A stretch of DNA of 64,000 nucleotides from Blastocystis sp. Blastoise (taxonomy: Eukaryota; Sar; Bigyra; Opalinata; Blastocystidae): positions 421,501-485,500 of the forward strand of contig JBBPEB010000017.1 of the NCBI GenBank assembly GCA_039096225.1. Reading direction: 5' to 3'. Positions within the stretch are counted from its first letter, which is position 1; each line of letters begins with the position of its first letter. Both the position numbers and the translations under genes were made by a program. Below the pieces are notes generated by a model. The model did not search any database and was not told the DNA's origin. It saw nothing but the letters and a program-made list of their open reading frames with translations. Shown here one piece after another: positions 39,151 through 63,686 of the stretch.

Positions 39151-40853
39151 AATTTCATATATATATATATATATATATTATTATTATTATTAATGATCTC
39201 AAATACACATTTTTCTAAATTGGGTAATTCAATTATTCATTTCTATATATATATTCTATATAATCTTTATTTATTTTTTAATTTTATATTTTTTTTCAAT
39301 TTTCAATTTTTTTTTTGTATATGTATGTATCTTAATGATATTCATTATTAAAAACTTATATATAAAATGTTTTTAAAAAACATTTTATTATTTATCTTTT
39401 AATTATATATATATATATATAATAAAATATTTTTATTACTATATACATGTATATAGATTTTCTTCTTAATATATATATATATAATATTTTTATTGTATTG
39501 AAATGATACTTTTATTCGTATACAATCTTTTTTTTTATAACTTTAATTTTAATTTTTTAATTTTTTATTATATATAGAATTCAAAATCAACATTTTCTTT
39601 TTCTACTTTTTTAAAAATAATATTATATCTATATATATATTAAAATATATTTTTTTATCCTCAACTAAATAGATACCTATTTATATATATATATATAATT
39701 ATAAGTATAATTGTATTTCTGTGTGTTTTCACATATTCATTTTAGTCGAATGCGAATTTAATGTAAAAATATTTATATACTTATTTATATCATAAAATAA
39801 TATTACATATATATATATCTCCATATATATATAAATGAAATGTATTTTTATGTTTATGAAATTTTATATATATATATTGAATATATTATATATATATTAT
39901 ATATATATTATGCTATTTATTTTAATATTTTTTTTCAATTGAAAAATCGATTGAAAATAAACAAATAATTTTTTTCCTTTTTTTTTAATAATTTATTTAG
40001 TTTTATTTATTACGTTCTTTTATTGTTTATTACATTCATCATCTTATGCCTAGCCTTATCATACATATATATATATATATAATATTTTCATTTTATTTCA
40101 ATTTTATTTTTCAATAAATTATTTTATTTTCAAAATGATTCCTTTTTAGCACAAAAAACAATATTCATATATTGTATTTCTGTTTCTTATTTTATGTTCA
40201 TATATATTCTCTGCGAAGTTGATATATACTATTTTTTTTAACTACACATATTTGTTTTGTTGTGGTTTTATTTTATTTTGTTATCAATACATTTCATTTT
40301 TATGTATTTATTCATTCATATTGCAGACACTAACATTATACATAATCATTTTCTAAAGTTTTTTCTCACATATCGCGTGAATATCTTTGTCACAATCAAA
40401 AAAATTGTTTTTAATCATCAAATTGAACTATGAATTCTTATAGTTGAGCCAGTGTATATATGAGTAGGAATAATATAGTATGGAGAGAAGATAAACGTTG
40501 AATTAAAGAAAAATAACATGTTTTTCTTTTCATTTTCTTTTGAATAAATAATTTTGTTAAGTTATAAATTAGTGAATTCAATGAATTTATGCTCAATAAT
40601 AACAATCTTTACACTTATAAATAAGATAAAAAGTTTATGATACGAAAACCCTTTTCTATCGGACAATTGTGTAAAAACCATGTCAAAATGCGAATTTTAG
40701 GAGAAAAATCATGATTTTAATAGTGATAATAGACTAGATATTCAAAAACATTTTCACATTTTTGACCAACATTTTTTTTAATTTCATTTTCTATTGTTTT
40801 TTCAATAAGAAACATTTTGTTCTGTGTATATTTTAATTAATCTACAAGAGAAA
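39151..40853. other. Intergenic, TA-rich
   Basis: 1.7 kb between two + strand Myb/SANT genes. The first 900 bases are dominated by T runs and short (TA)n blocks, and the rest is plainer AT-rich sequence. I see no supported coding or RNA gene. Confidence 0.6.
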
Positions 40854-41335
40854 ATGAAGGATGAGAATATGAGTATTTAAAAGTTATATTTGAATACTAT
40901 ATATAGGTGATTCCGATGTTGTTTCTTCTGATTCTATGGAAGATGAAAATGAAGAAGTTGAATTCAGTCAGAAAAACGCACTTCTTGAAAAGAGAAAGAG
41001 AAATATTAAAAGGAAGAAGCAACTTCTTCATCAATTTGGTATTTTATTTATGAGAAATATATTGTTTTAATATTTTTTATATTTAAATTATTGATTATAA
41101 TCTTAATCTTCTGTTTTTTAGGTATTGACGATACAGTCAAATCGATTTTTCAAGAACAAAAGGAAAGAATTAAAAAACATAAAAAAGAAAGAAATTCTTA
41201 TAAAGTTCAACAAGAACCTCAACGAAAATCTCTGTATATGTTGAAATTTATATAATTATAATATTATTTATTAAAATTATAATATTATTTATATAATTAT
41301 AATATTATTTATTATAATTATAATATTATTTATTA

Positions 41336-41377
<42 letters not shown>

Positions 41378-41796
41378 TATATATATATAGGAGATTACAA
41401 GGTTTAAAGCCCGAGATAGATGTGACAATGGATACAATTGATAAAATAGCTCGATTTGTGGATAGTGATATTCAGAAAGAACATATTCGAAATAAACAGG
41501 ATGATATCTATAATAATCCTGATTATTGGAAAGATAAAATTAATGGAGATACAGTTATTTCACAAGGACGATTTACTGGGTATGTATAAAGTGTATTTTA
41601 AGGATTATTATTATTATATATGTAATTATTTTTTGAGTATTATTATGATTATTATTATGATTATTATTATGATTATATATAGATGGGTTGAACCTGGTGT
41701 TTGTCAACGACTAGGTATATGTGAAACGGAACAAGAAAATGACTTAAAATATGCACATGGAAGAAGAACATCAGGTTTAGTATATATATATATATA

Positions 41797-41830
<34 letters not shown>

Positions 41831-42214
41831 AAATATATTATAAAATTTATTATAAAATTTATTATAAAAAAAATGATATTAAAAAAATTTGAATGAATAT
41901 ATATTTATATAGAACTTTAAAGAATTAGCAAAAGCCAGTTTACATTCAAAACCAAATTGCTATTTTTATCGTTTCTGTGAGCCAAGTATATATACATTTA
42001 TATACATATTTTTTAATATATATATATTCCCTTTTTATCTATATATAATGATTATAATAATAATTGTATTTTATTATATATAGATGTAAAACAATGGTTG
42101 GGTGAATGGACAAATGAAGAAATTGATTTGTTTATAGACACAGCGCGTCGATATGGATGTGGGGATCAGTGGGGGATCTTTAGTACATATATCCCTCATC
42201 GTGTAGGTTACCAA

Positions 42215-42251
<37 letters not shown>

Positions 42252-42624
42252 TATTAGTATTTATTATATGTATTATATATTATATTAATATTTATTATAT
42301 GTATTATATATTATATTAATATATTTTATTATTGTATTAGAATATATTGATAATTATCATTCTATATTTTATTCAATAAATTCATTCTCTTTTTTTATTA
42401 TTAAGATATAACTATATTTCTTTATAATTATTCTATTCTCTAGTGTGCTAATTTTTATCGACAATATGCAATTCCCCGCGGTTTAGTAGTGGATGCTCAT
42501 TATTTAATTAGTACTGCAGGTAAAGTGACATTTAAAGCTAATGGCGAACTAAATAAACTTTTAAGTCATAATAAAACAAGTCAATCAAATCAAATAATCT
42601 CCAAAGAAGATATTACTATTAATC

Positions 42625-42659
<35 letters not shown>

Positions 42660-43019
42660 CAGAAAGAAGAAAATAAAGAATCAGAAATTAATTCTAATAA
42701 TACTATTGGTACTACTAGTAATACTATTTCTACTAATATTAACTCGCGTAATGATGCTTCTAACAATAATAATACTTCTGATAATAATAATAATAATGAA
42801 ACCTATAAGACTAAAGACTCTCAAAATTCTGTAAATATAAATAATAATAATAATAATAATAATAATGATACACCTTCTCCTTCTTCTTCTCCTCCTAGTC
42901 TAGTTCCTTTAAAATTTAATCCATTATTATATACATTCTCTAGTGACGAGTCGTCGTCATCAGAAGATTCAAATGATGACGATGACTATGTATGTGATGA
43001 CGATGATGATATGGAATAA
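40854..43019 (+). CDS. SANT/Myb-domain nuclear protein with acidic Asn-rich tail
   Basis: Begins with a 19-nt exon (40854-40872, MKDENM plus one base) joined to 40917, giving MSDSDVVSSDSMEDENEEVEF. A basic coiled region follows (LLEKRKRNIKRKKQLLHQF; KERIKKHKKERNSYK), then RLQGLKPEIDVTMD and a conserved block GRFTGWVEPGVCQRLGICE. The SANT/Myb-like unit is WTNEEIDLFIDTARRYGCGD, continuing QWGIFSTYIPHRVGYQCANFYRQ, with the expected aromatic spacing. The tail is Asn/Ser-rich and ends in an Asp/Glu/Ser block (DDDDYVCDDDDDME) before TAA. SANT domains bind histone tails or DNA in chromatin complexes. I do not recognise the specific complex. The first exon is inferred from splice signals and frame only. 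Confidence 0.75.
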
Positions 43020-43713
43020 CTTTTTATATTTATATATTTTATTATAATTATAAAAATATATTTTTTATCTCCTTCTATTCTCATTTTTTATATTTTTATA
43101 CATATATATATATATATATATATATCTTTTTCACTAGGTTTGTCTATTGTCATAATAAATTAGTAATAAAATGTCTTTTATTCTTTATATATATGTCTTT
43201 ATATATTTATTTTTTTCTTATATATTTATTTATATATATATATGTATTTAGGTTTTATTTATATATACATATACATTATTATTATAGTTTTCAATTTAGT
43301 AAATATCTTTTCTGGTAGAACAATAAAATTTCTAAAGAATAAATTGTATACATATCTATTTTTTCTCTTTATTGTCTAACTTATTTACTACTATATAAAA
43401 GTCTCTTCATATTATATATATAAATTTATTTATTTATTTGTGTTTCTATCTTATTGTCATTATTTATTTATTTTTCAATTATTTAAAGTGTTATCTTTGT
43501 ATATATATATGTCTCTTGTTCATAATCATTTATTTGTTATATCTTGTAGTTTTTTAAATTATTCATTTGATAATAAAAATATAGCCAAATACTTTTATAA
43601 ACAATACAAAATTATATTTTTAAATCTATTGGATCTCAATATTCATATATCTTTAATACTAAGTAATATAAAAACTATTTAATTTTTCTTTGCTTAATAA
43701 AAGAAGATATTAT
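43020..43713. other. Convergent intergenic spacer
   Basis: Between the 3' ends of the SANT gene (+) and the GH95-like gene (-). It is T-rich with short (TA)n. An 80-codon + frame at 43440-43682 is low complexity and not called. Confidence 0.55.
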
Positions 43714-45827
43714 TTAATGTTTACCCCAAGCATGGCAATCTTCTTCTTTAGCAGGATATACAGAAACTGTGAAATCAGGAGTAGTTCCACGGGGATATAA
43801 GAAAACTTCTTCATCTTTCTTTAAATCAATAGAATAAATACCATCACTAGAGAAAATATAGTGTTTATATATATATTATATTAACAAATTAAAAATAATT
43901 ATATAAACTAAAAATAATTATAAAAACTAAAAATAATTATATAAATTAAAAATAATTATATAAATTAAAAATAATTATATAAACTAAAAATAATTATATT
44001 AATAAATTTTAAAAAGCATATATATACCCATTTTTAGTAACAGGAATAGAGGAAGGAGTATATTCCATATCTAGAAGATCATCAACACGAATAACAAGAG
44101 GAGAACCGAATTCTGAACGAATACTGAGCCATCTATATATATATATATATAGTAATAATATTAATAATTGGCATAGAAAGATATATATATATAAAGAATA
44201 GAAAATATATAGAGTATTAAATATATATTATAATAATCATATATATTTATACAAATGAAAAAAAAAATGAATATGAATAATAAATATAATAATAATAATA
44301 TACTGAGTAGTTGAATTCTTCATAACACCGCTAATAGCAAAACCACCTTCAGCTTTAGAATTATACATATATACAGTATCCATCTTCTTTGGGTGAATAG
44401 GGAATATATGTATATATTCAGTAATATCACTACGAATAATAAAATATTGAAGAGCAGCAGCTAAGCCATAAGGAGATTCATTACAGGGAAAATGACCTGA
44501 TTCCCAATACATTGTGCTATGACCTAAATTACCCATCTTCCAGAATATATCAATAAAATCATAAGCAAAATCATCTTTATTAGGAAGTAAACTAGATATA
44601 ATAGCACTAGAAACAATACCAAATCCATTTTCATAAGGTTTAAAATCAATAAATCGTTGAATAGATTTATTAATAAGATCTGTACGTTCAGGTGTATTAT
44701 AAGTATCCATTAAATGAAGAGGATAAATCATAAACATATGAGACCAATGTCTATGCATAGAAGTTAATTTTACATTCTTACCGATTTTAAGTCCATCATT
44801 ATCATGAGGATAATCGACGATATGATCGAGAACATCTTGATAAGTAGAAAGATAAGGATCATCAATATGAAGTATATCTTTACAGATATGAATAATTGTT
44901 TTACATCCCCATTTAAATAATGATATATCCCAATTTGTATCTTCATCATTAGCATATTCGGGAGACATACTGTAAGGAAGATGAATAGTATTATTGGAAT
45001 CACGGGTCATTACACTATATATATATAGATATAGTAATATAATAATATACATAGTAATATAATAATATATATAGTAATATAATTATTATTATTATAGATA
45101 AATATTATAAATAAGGAGAATAGTTTAGATAGAAGTAAATAAAATATTTATGAAATAATAATAATAATAAGTATAATAATAATAATAATAACATACTGAA
45201 TATAATAGTTAGTAGCTTGTCTAAGAATAGGATAAACAACTTCTCTTAAATTAGTTTCATTCAAACTATATCTATATTGTGTATATAATACTTGAGCATT
45301 CCAAATTAAATTACCAGCAACTACATTACCACCAGGAGCAATAAGTCCATCCTTAGTTCCCCATGAATATTTACCCATCATAAAATCCCATCCAGTTCTA
45401 TATATATAGTATTAAGAAATAATAATAATAATATTAACAATAATAATATTTATTATAATAATATTATTACTAATAAATATAAATATATAATAAGCATAAT
45501 AATATTAATAAATATATATATAATAACATAATAATAATATACTCAGTACCGACAGCTCCTGCATCTTCTCTCATTTCTTCAGGAACATTATATTTAAAAT
45601 TATCCATATTTAGTTTATGGAATAAGACCATATTATCAAATAATTCTTGATGATTTGAGAACCATAAGGACCAAGCAGCCATTTGGATATTCAAATCATG
45701 ATGATAATCAGACCATGTAGTATCTACATACCAACTATAGTATATATATATATAGAATAAACTGTAGTATAATTTATATAATTATATATTAAATTGAATT
45801 ATTATATGTTCAATAAATATAAACATC

Positions 45828-45874
<47 letters not shown>

Positions 45875-47223
45875 TATATCTATATATACGGTCCCATAAG
45901 ATCATAAGGCCAGCAATTATCAGGACCAGTACAACGAGAAGCAGAAGCAGTCTTATATAACTATATACATATAAATATAATAAATATAAATATATACATA
46001 TAAATATAATACATATAAATATAATACATATAAATATAATACATAAAAATATAATAAATAAAAAACATAATAAATAAAAATATAATAAATAAAAAATATA
46101 ATAAATAAAAAATATAATAAATAAAAGTATAATAAATAAAAAAGTATAATAAATATAAATATAAATATCATAAATACTTGAATCCAATAGAAGCTTTCCA
46201 TTTTTGTATCAGGAATAGAGAGGAATGATTTACTATAATAATTATGCCACCATTGTTCATGAGCTTCTAACATTTTATTATCATAAATATTCATTAAAGA
46301 GTCTAACATAGGAATAACATTATCTTTAGCAAGAATATCTCTTTGTTTACCACGAATAACAGAATTATCAACAGTAGTAAAAAGAGTCTTTTTAGAACCT
46401 TCATCTTCTACATGATAACCAACAGCTATATCACCACCAGCAAGTAAATCATAAGAACAAACAGTATAATCTTTATTCTTATATGTAGTTTCATTACAAT
46501 AAGGAAGAGGATTCTTTACATAATCATCACGATGACCACGAGCTTCTTTTGTTTCTTGAGCAGTAAAAGCTATCTTTAAAGATTTCTCATTACCTTCAGT
46601 TTCAACTTCAACGCTTATTATATGATTATTAGAATCAACACGATGAACAAAATCTATTTTACCTTCAGTTGTTTCTACACTACCAATTATTCTAGCATTA
46701 TATAAATCCATTCTCATAGTTCCATTGATGATTTTACCAACAGCTTCAACATTAAAATAACCTAATTTTATTCTACATTCATCATATTCACTATAGATAT
46801 AATTATAAATTATTGATTATTATTCATCAAGAAAAAGAATAAAATATAAAATTATATATTTAAAATTCAAATAACAATGAAATAAACACAAAAAAATAAA
46901 AATAAAAATAAATGATAAAATATTTACTTATAACCAATATAATATTTAGAACCAGGTTCACGGTGATCCCAAGCATCAGTTCTACCAAGAGAGAATTGTA
47001 TAGCATCGTGATCAGAATTAGTAACAATGTCAACAAACATTCCTAAAATACCATTTCCAGAAAAAGGAGAATCAAACCATTCATAAGGAAAAGAACTTGG
47101 ATGAGCAGCATCAAATTTCCAAACAGGATCATTTCTACTCATAAATTCTTTCCAATCAACATCGAGGTTTACTTGTGCTGATAACGCAAGCACACAAAAA
47201 AATAAAACAACAATCGATTTCAT
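43714..47223 (-). CDS. Secreted GH95-like glycoside hydrolase (alpha-L-fucosidase-type)
   Basis: Start at 47223 with a clean signal peptide (MKSIVVLFFCVLALSAQ), so the product is secreted or lysosomal/ER-luminal. The mature N-terminus carries WFDSPFSGNGILGMFVD and DAIQFSLGRTDAWDHR, the GH95-type beta-sandwich entry. The (alpha/alpha)6 barrel region shows CWPYDLMGPWYVD, YHHDLNIQMAAW, LPYSMSPEYA, and HRHWSHMFMIYPLHLMD, equivalent to the family's HRHxSHLF-YP block. The C-terminus ends DCHAWGKH-TAA. GH95 enzymes release alpha-L-fucose or alpha-L-galactose; I would call this GH95-like, because the catalytic Asn/Asp set was not checked residue by residue. It has many introns, several with long simple repeats. 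Confidence 0.78.
43880..44005. repeat. Tandem 19-22-bp AAAATAATTATATAAACT-type repeat in an intron
   Basis: Six or so slightly varied copies of a unit containing AAAAATAATTATATAAA, inside an intron near the 3' end of the GH95-like gene. Confidence 0.8.
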
Positions 47224-47793
47224 TTCTTTATAACAAATATTTTTTGTGAATTACGAAAGGAAGAACATTGTTTTCGTTTCCTAAGTCGAGAAGAAGTGTT
47301 GTTTTTGTCATGCTTTGATATTTTGTTTATATCATGATTTTATTGATATTGTCTATACGAAATGAATACATTCCCACGGAGATCTAAAAGTGGCTATTCT
47401 GTTTGGGTTGGATTGGATTCTACTATTATATTGGATAATCTATAGTAATTAGTAACTTCGTCATCTTACTTGTCATTCGAAAGTATTCTATTGGTCATAT
47501 CGAAATCCTAAGTCGACAATCAAAATGAATGGATATCAATGTCGTATCGTTCTCAGAAATACAGTTCAGCCATCGAATAATGGAATACAAGAGAAAAAAA
47601 GAAAAAGAAAACAAAACAGAACAAAACACAAGAAAAAATAAAGAATACTTAGGTTTCCTGTATAGTTGGCAAGTCAGAAGAAGATGTTCAATAAGAAAAA
47701 CAATACATAAATTAAATACGACAATCATTAACGCCAACAACTTTGAAAAATAAATTTTATTATCAAGTAGCTAATAGAGGATGTAATTCTTAA
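47224..47793. other. Intergenic spacer between two minus-strand genes
   Basis: Holds the upstream region of the GH95-like gene and the 3' flank of the dihydroorotase gene. Open frames on both strands at 47495-47753 overlap each other and lack any family signal. Confidence 0.55.
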
Positions 47794-49878
<2,085 letters not shown>

Positions 49879-50043
49879 AAAATTTTTCTTTTTTTAAATC
49901 TCTTTCAGAATATTTCATACGAATGTTATTTTCTATTTTGACGACAAATTCCACAGAAAATCGTGATTTTTCTATGAGCTTCCATTTTTTCAAAATTTTT
50001 TTTTTGACTTTTTAGAAATTCATTATATTTCGTAGAATAAAGA
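49879..50043. promoter_or_regulatory. Short divergent promoter region
   Basis: 165 bp separate the start codons of dihydroorotase (-) and glucosidase II alpha (+), so both 5' control regions must lie here or inside the genes. No clear TATA-type element stands out from the AT-rich background. Confidence 0.5.
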
Positions 50044-54219
<4,176 letters not shown>

Positions 54220-54523
54220 AACATTTGTTTTTAATGCTTTATATATATTGCTTTATTTACATTTATATATATATAAATGCTATATATCAACTCTAGGTTT
54301 GTTTTCTATTATGATTTTATTATAAATTATATTTTTATATATAAATAAATTTAAATTTATTGTTTAGTGTGATGATCATTATTATTTTTTATTAATTATA
54401 AAAAATTATTTAAACTTTTAACAAAATAATCAAATAATGACAAGAAACACAATAATTTATATAATGCAATAGAGAATCAATACATAATTATAAAGTCATA
54501 AAATATATAGTTAAGGAATATAT
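54220..54523. other. Convergent intergenic spacer
   Basis: 304 bp between the stops of glucosidase II (+) and the altronate-dehydratase-family gene (-). It is AT-rich and nothing coding is seen. Confidence 0.6.
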
Positions 54524-59004
<4,481 letters not shown>

Positions 59005-59803
59005 TCTGAAATAACTTTTCAAGAATTGAAAAAGAATAATTTTGATATAAATAAAAAGAAATCTAGATAGACATGAAAAAACACCAACCTTTCTTTCTCT
59101 GGATGCTTCTGTTAATCGTGCCCCGTCATTTTTATACGTTTTTCCCTTGATATGGCACAAAAATTCAATATTATTGATATACAGAGATCTATTGGATGCT
59201 TTCTATAGATCTTGTTGTGTATTGGTTCCTTATGCCATACGTTTTAAAGATTAAAGAAGTGTCATCACAAATCCAATAATAACCATTCATTCTTTTTGTA
59301 ATCCTATCATTGAATTATTGTGGTTTTTTCTGTTTAGAATTAAGATGGATTCAGAAAGAAAGATAGAGAGATTTGTATATACTGGATATTTTTCAGTTGA
59401 TGACGTTAGCATTTCATTTTACATTTTAGATATCCAGAAATGGTCGATAGAGGGAATATTTTGGATTCATATAATGAAATTTCATTTTTATATGAGTATA
59501 AATATCTTATAGAGTTGGTGACAAATGAAAAACAAGCATTTCCAGAATGAATTTTATTTGAAATGTGTTTATGAAATAGGGAGTCGTTGAGTGTATCTAG
59601 ATGACATAAAGATCATTAATACAATGTAGTTTATGTGTTTATATTAATACTGTTGAAAATAAAAAGTCTAGATATCAGAAAACTTTAATATGTATATAAT
59701 GTATATATATAACTAAGAGAACTTGAATAAAAAGATGAAAAATTGTTAAAAAAAGAAAATTTTACATAAAAAATAAAGATTAGATTTCATATAGTTAATA
59801 GAA
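59005..59803. other. Intergenic, no gene seen
   Basis: Upstream of the UxaA-family gene. A frame continuous with its N-terminus extends to 59160 but has no ATG, so I treat it as 5' leader. A 64-codon + frame at 59318-59512 shows no family signal. Confidence 0.55.
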
Positions 59804-61847
59804 TTAGGAAGTAGCATTAACGGGGTGAAGTTTTCTATATATAGAATAATATATATAGTAATAAAATAGATATAGTAATAAAATATATTAATAAAATAGA
59901 TATAGTAATAAAGTATATATAGTAATAAAATAGATATAATAAAAACAATATTGTGGTTTCATTTTAAAAATATATATTTTTGAAAAAAAAATTATTAAAT
60001 ATATTCAATTTATAAAAAAAAATATATATATATATAATATACCTTTGATTCCATTTTTCAAATGTGATTTTCATGAGATTTACATCCATACTAGTAATCA
60101 TATATCTACATTTATTTAAAGCACTAAATTCTTCAATAGTAATAAAATTAAAGTTTGTTTCAAGACGATCTAAATAAGTAAATAAATAACCAATAGATTC
60201 TTTTGCTATAGGACACTCTGGGAATCGGTGAATAATTTTACACTATAGAATAATAAGTATATATTGTATTTAATATGTTAATATGTATTGTTTATTCAAT
60301 TTGTTGATCAAGAAAATATGTATATAAGTTATATATATAGAATATAAAATAATAATATTATAAAGATGTTTTATATTTTCATTCTATATATCTTGTTATT
60401 AAATAATGAATATTATATATATATATATATATACTTGTAATGTATGATCATCAATAGGTAATTGAACTGGTTCATCATTTTTATCCATTAATAAACAGGA
60501 TAGTATATAATAAAGATTACCACCATAATAATTACTAGAGATAGTGTAGATAGAAGAAGAAGAAAGAATATATATGATATAAATAATATATAAATAAAAG
60601 AAAATATATATTATAAAAGAGAATATATATATAGAATATGAATAAAAAAAATATAAATAAAATTAAAATGATATATAATTAAAATAGCAAAAAATAAATA
60701 TATATAATTAAGAATAGTTATTCAAGTAAATATAATATATATATATACATAGTATATTCAAATATTTTGTTTTTTTGATAATTTCCTTTTTTACTATTTT
60801 GATTCATATTCATATTATTTATATTCATATTCATATTCATGGGAATCGGTTGATTTCCAGTCATTGGAAATGAAGACATCATAGAATTTTGAATTTGATT
60901 GGATAATAATGATTGTGTTCCTGGAATAGGTATAAATTGATTGGTTATCATTTGAGGAGGAATAGTATTATTCATAGGAAGAGAAGAATTAGGTGTATTT
61001 AAATGAATAGATATATTAGTATTAGGTAAATTATTGGTATTTATTATAGTGTTATTTGTATTTGTATTATCTAAAAGAGAAGACGTAGAAACAATAGTAT
61101 TATTATTATTATTCGTATTAGTATTAGTTGAATTATTTGTAGTACTTTCTACAGGAATATTATTAGTATTCATATTATTATTCATGTTATTATTCATTTT
61201 ATTATTCATATTATTATTCATATTATTATTCATATTATTATTCATATTATTATTCATATTATTATTCATATTATTATTTATATTATTATTGGGAGTTACT
61301 AGTGAAGTAGAGTTACTGACTGGTAACGATTGTGATTGAATTGAATTCATCATCATTGAGTTCATATTATTATTCATAGAATTTGGAAGTTGTTGAAATT
61401 GATTTTGCATATTATTCATGCCTTGTTGAATATGCTGAATAGGAGTAGACATTGAAGTATTCATTATTGTATTCATATTATTCTGAATTCCACCATTTAT
61501 ATCTACAAAAGCAGAAATAATATGTATTTGTTAAATATATTAAAAAATAAAGATAATTTATATATACTTTGATTCATAGACTGTGTATTGAAACCCATAT
61601 TCCCTTGCATCTGACGATTAAACATAGGATTCATCTGATTCGGCATAGTCTGTTGCATGCCTACCATATTTGGTTGAATTGCACCATTCATTTGTCTTGG
61701 AAATGCATTCATTTGCTGATTTTGCATCATTTGACCTTGCATATTCATTTGCATTGGATTCATTCCATAAGGATTGAATTGATTCATAGGATAATTCTGG
61801 ACAAAATTCATATTCCCTTTTCCCATCATGTTCGGTTGTTGTTGCAT
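59804..61847 (-). CDS. Met/Asn/Gln-rich protein with a small conserved-looking C-terminal region
   Basis: Start at 61847 (MQQQPNMMGKGNMN). The first 350 or so residues are low complexity: Met/Gln/Asn/Pro-rich, then eight or so NNNM repeats (61168-61290) and Asn/Thr/Ser-rich sequence, ending MNQNSKKGNYQKNKIFEYT. Spliced exons then encode an ordered-looking region: INYYGGNLYYILSCLLMDKN, DDHTLQ, CKIIHRFPECPIAKESIGYL, NFITIEEFSALNKCRYMITS and MKITFEKWNQR. A last short exon reads KLHPVNATS-TAA (stop at 59806-59804). I do not recognise the family. The composition resembles prion-like or transcription/mRNA-granule proteins, which is only a compositional hint. The tail could be a separate gene if the 60.7-60.5 kb intron is wrong. 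Confidence 0.6.
61168..61292 (-). repeat. Coding ATGAATAATAAT dodecamer array (Met-Asn-Asn-Asn)
   Basis: Eight or so tandem 12-bp units, in frame, encoding NNNM repeats, with one Lys interruption. Confidence 0.9.
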
Positions 61848-62253
61848 TTTCTTTTTTAAAAAATAGAGAATGTGATCTATTTTATTTATATATACAATAT
61901 ATACTTTATAAATTGAAATTTTGAACTCTATTCCTTTTTTTGTTTTTGTATTTTTATATATGAAAAAACTTTTTTTCGCTATTGTTTTTATTATAATCGT
62001 GGAAAATTTTATTTTTATATAATTTAATGATTGTCGAGTTTAATATGAAGAAGAAAAAGATATTAAATCGGTATGTACATCGTTGAGTGCTTATTAAGAT
62101 TATTAGCATTTAATTTTAAAGATAAAAAACATAACAGAAAAGAAAATGAGTTAATGTATAAACGTTTATATATATGAAATGATAAGAATAATACAGTTGC
62201 TATTACAAATAAAAAAAAATGAAAAGAATAAATACTAGATAAAGAGAGAGTAT
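61848..62253. other. Intergenic spacer
   Basis: Upstream of the Met/Asn-rich gene and downstream of the proteasome gene, both minus strand. It is AT-rich and no gene is seen. Confidence 0.6.
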
Positions 62254-62526
62254 TTAATCTCTCTTTAAATTAAATATTTCTGTTTGAACACCATCTTTAT
62301 TTAAAATACAAATTTCTACACTATCACCAACAGCAATATGTCTTTAAGTATATATAAAAAATAATTTTAAAATATATATTTATAATAAAATAATATAGAA
62401 TAGTATATTATATATATATAGTTTATATATACTTCACCTGCTAAAGTAAATGATTCTTTAATTAAATTCATACTTTCTTCAAAAGAAAGAGGAACGACAG
62501 GTTCATTACGATTCTTCTTAGGAATC

Positions 62527-62562
<36 letters not shown>

Positions 62563-63686
62563 TCAAATAAATAATATATACTATTCTAAATACATATATA
62601 TAGAGTATGAAATATGAATAATATAGATATAATTATAAATGAATAAAATGATTAAAATATAGGTTACAAGTTAATTATTGAATACTTTAAAAACATATAA
62701 TTCAATAAGAAAAAATAATAATAATATAATAATATAATAATATAATAATAATAAATATAAAAATATAATAATATAATAATATAATAAAATTTTATAATAT
62801 ACGCAACTATCTAAAAGAGGAATAATAAGATTTTGGCCTTCACCCTGAACGCTATATACTAATGTTTCAAAACTACCGACAGCATCATAACTATAAATAG
62901 CTCCATGGCCTATAATATATATATATATAGAAATATAGTATATATAGAGAATAGTAAAAAGATTAATATATATATATAGAGAATATTAAAAAGATTAAAA
63001 ATATATATATAGAGAATATAAAAAAGATTTTTTAAAAATTAAAAAGATTAAAAATATATATATAGAGAATATTAAAAAGATTTTTAAAAAATTAAAAAGA
63101 TTAAAAATATATATAGAAAACATTAAAAAAACTATAAAGATCAAAAAATACAAACAAACAAACATACCTTCATTATCTAGGCCAGCAATAATATTGAATG
63201 TATAATAAGGGAACATTCTTCTTCCATATAAAGTAGTTGACAATAAACTAGCAAGAGCAGGAGTAGAAATAACTTCATTGTGATCAAATTTATATCTATA
63301 TATCATAAGAATTACAAGGTAATATAATTTTTATAAATTAATATTTTATTACAAGTAGCAATCTATTTATATATACTGTTTAATATGATAATCAAGAACT
63401 TTTTGTAAAGTAATTGTATCTGTGAAACAGCCACCAGAACCCATAATACACTTATTTGTTAACTGGTGAAGTTTAGATACCTTTCTCGATAAGATATCAT
63501 AACTTTGAATAAGTCTAGTATCAGCAGCAATGATAACATAATCATCTCCAGCAATAGCAACAACAGTACCTCCATTATTATCATAAGGACTCCAATCGTT
63601 ATCAGCCTTTTTAGTTCCAGCTTGTTTTGCTCTATGTACTATATATAAATACTTCTTTTAAAAGTATACATGACAGAATTTTGCAT
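62254..63686 (-). CDS. 20S proteasome subunit beta-6 (PSMB1/Pre7 type)
   Basis: Non-catalytic beta-ring subunit of the 20S proteasome. A 17-nt first exon (63686-63670, MQNSV plus two bases) is joined by a 38-nt intron (63669-63632) to [20 protein letters not shown]. Family marks are [75 protein letters not shown], and the very Pre7-like end [20 protein letters not shown] followed by NLKRD-TAA at 62256-62254. There is no processed catalytic Thr1, as expected for beta-6. The identity is secure. The tiny first exon is inferred from frame and splice signals, because no in-frame ATG precedes the large exon. Confidence 0.92.

Noticed and set aside
47495-47753. Overlapping open frames on both strands upstream of the GH95-like gene
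   Set aside because: They are mutually overlapping, low complexity and without family marks.
59005-59160. N-terminal extension of the UxaA-family protein
   Set aside because: The frame is open but contains no ATG upstream of 59004; it is better read as 5' leader.
59318-59512. 64-codon + frame
   Set aside because: No start context, homology or splice evidence supports it.
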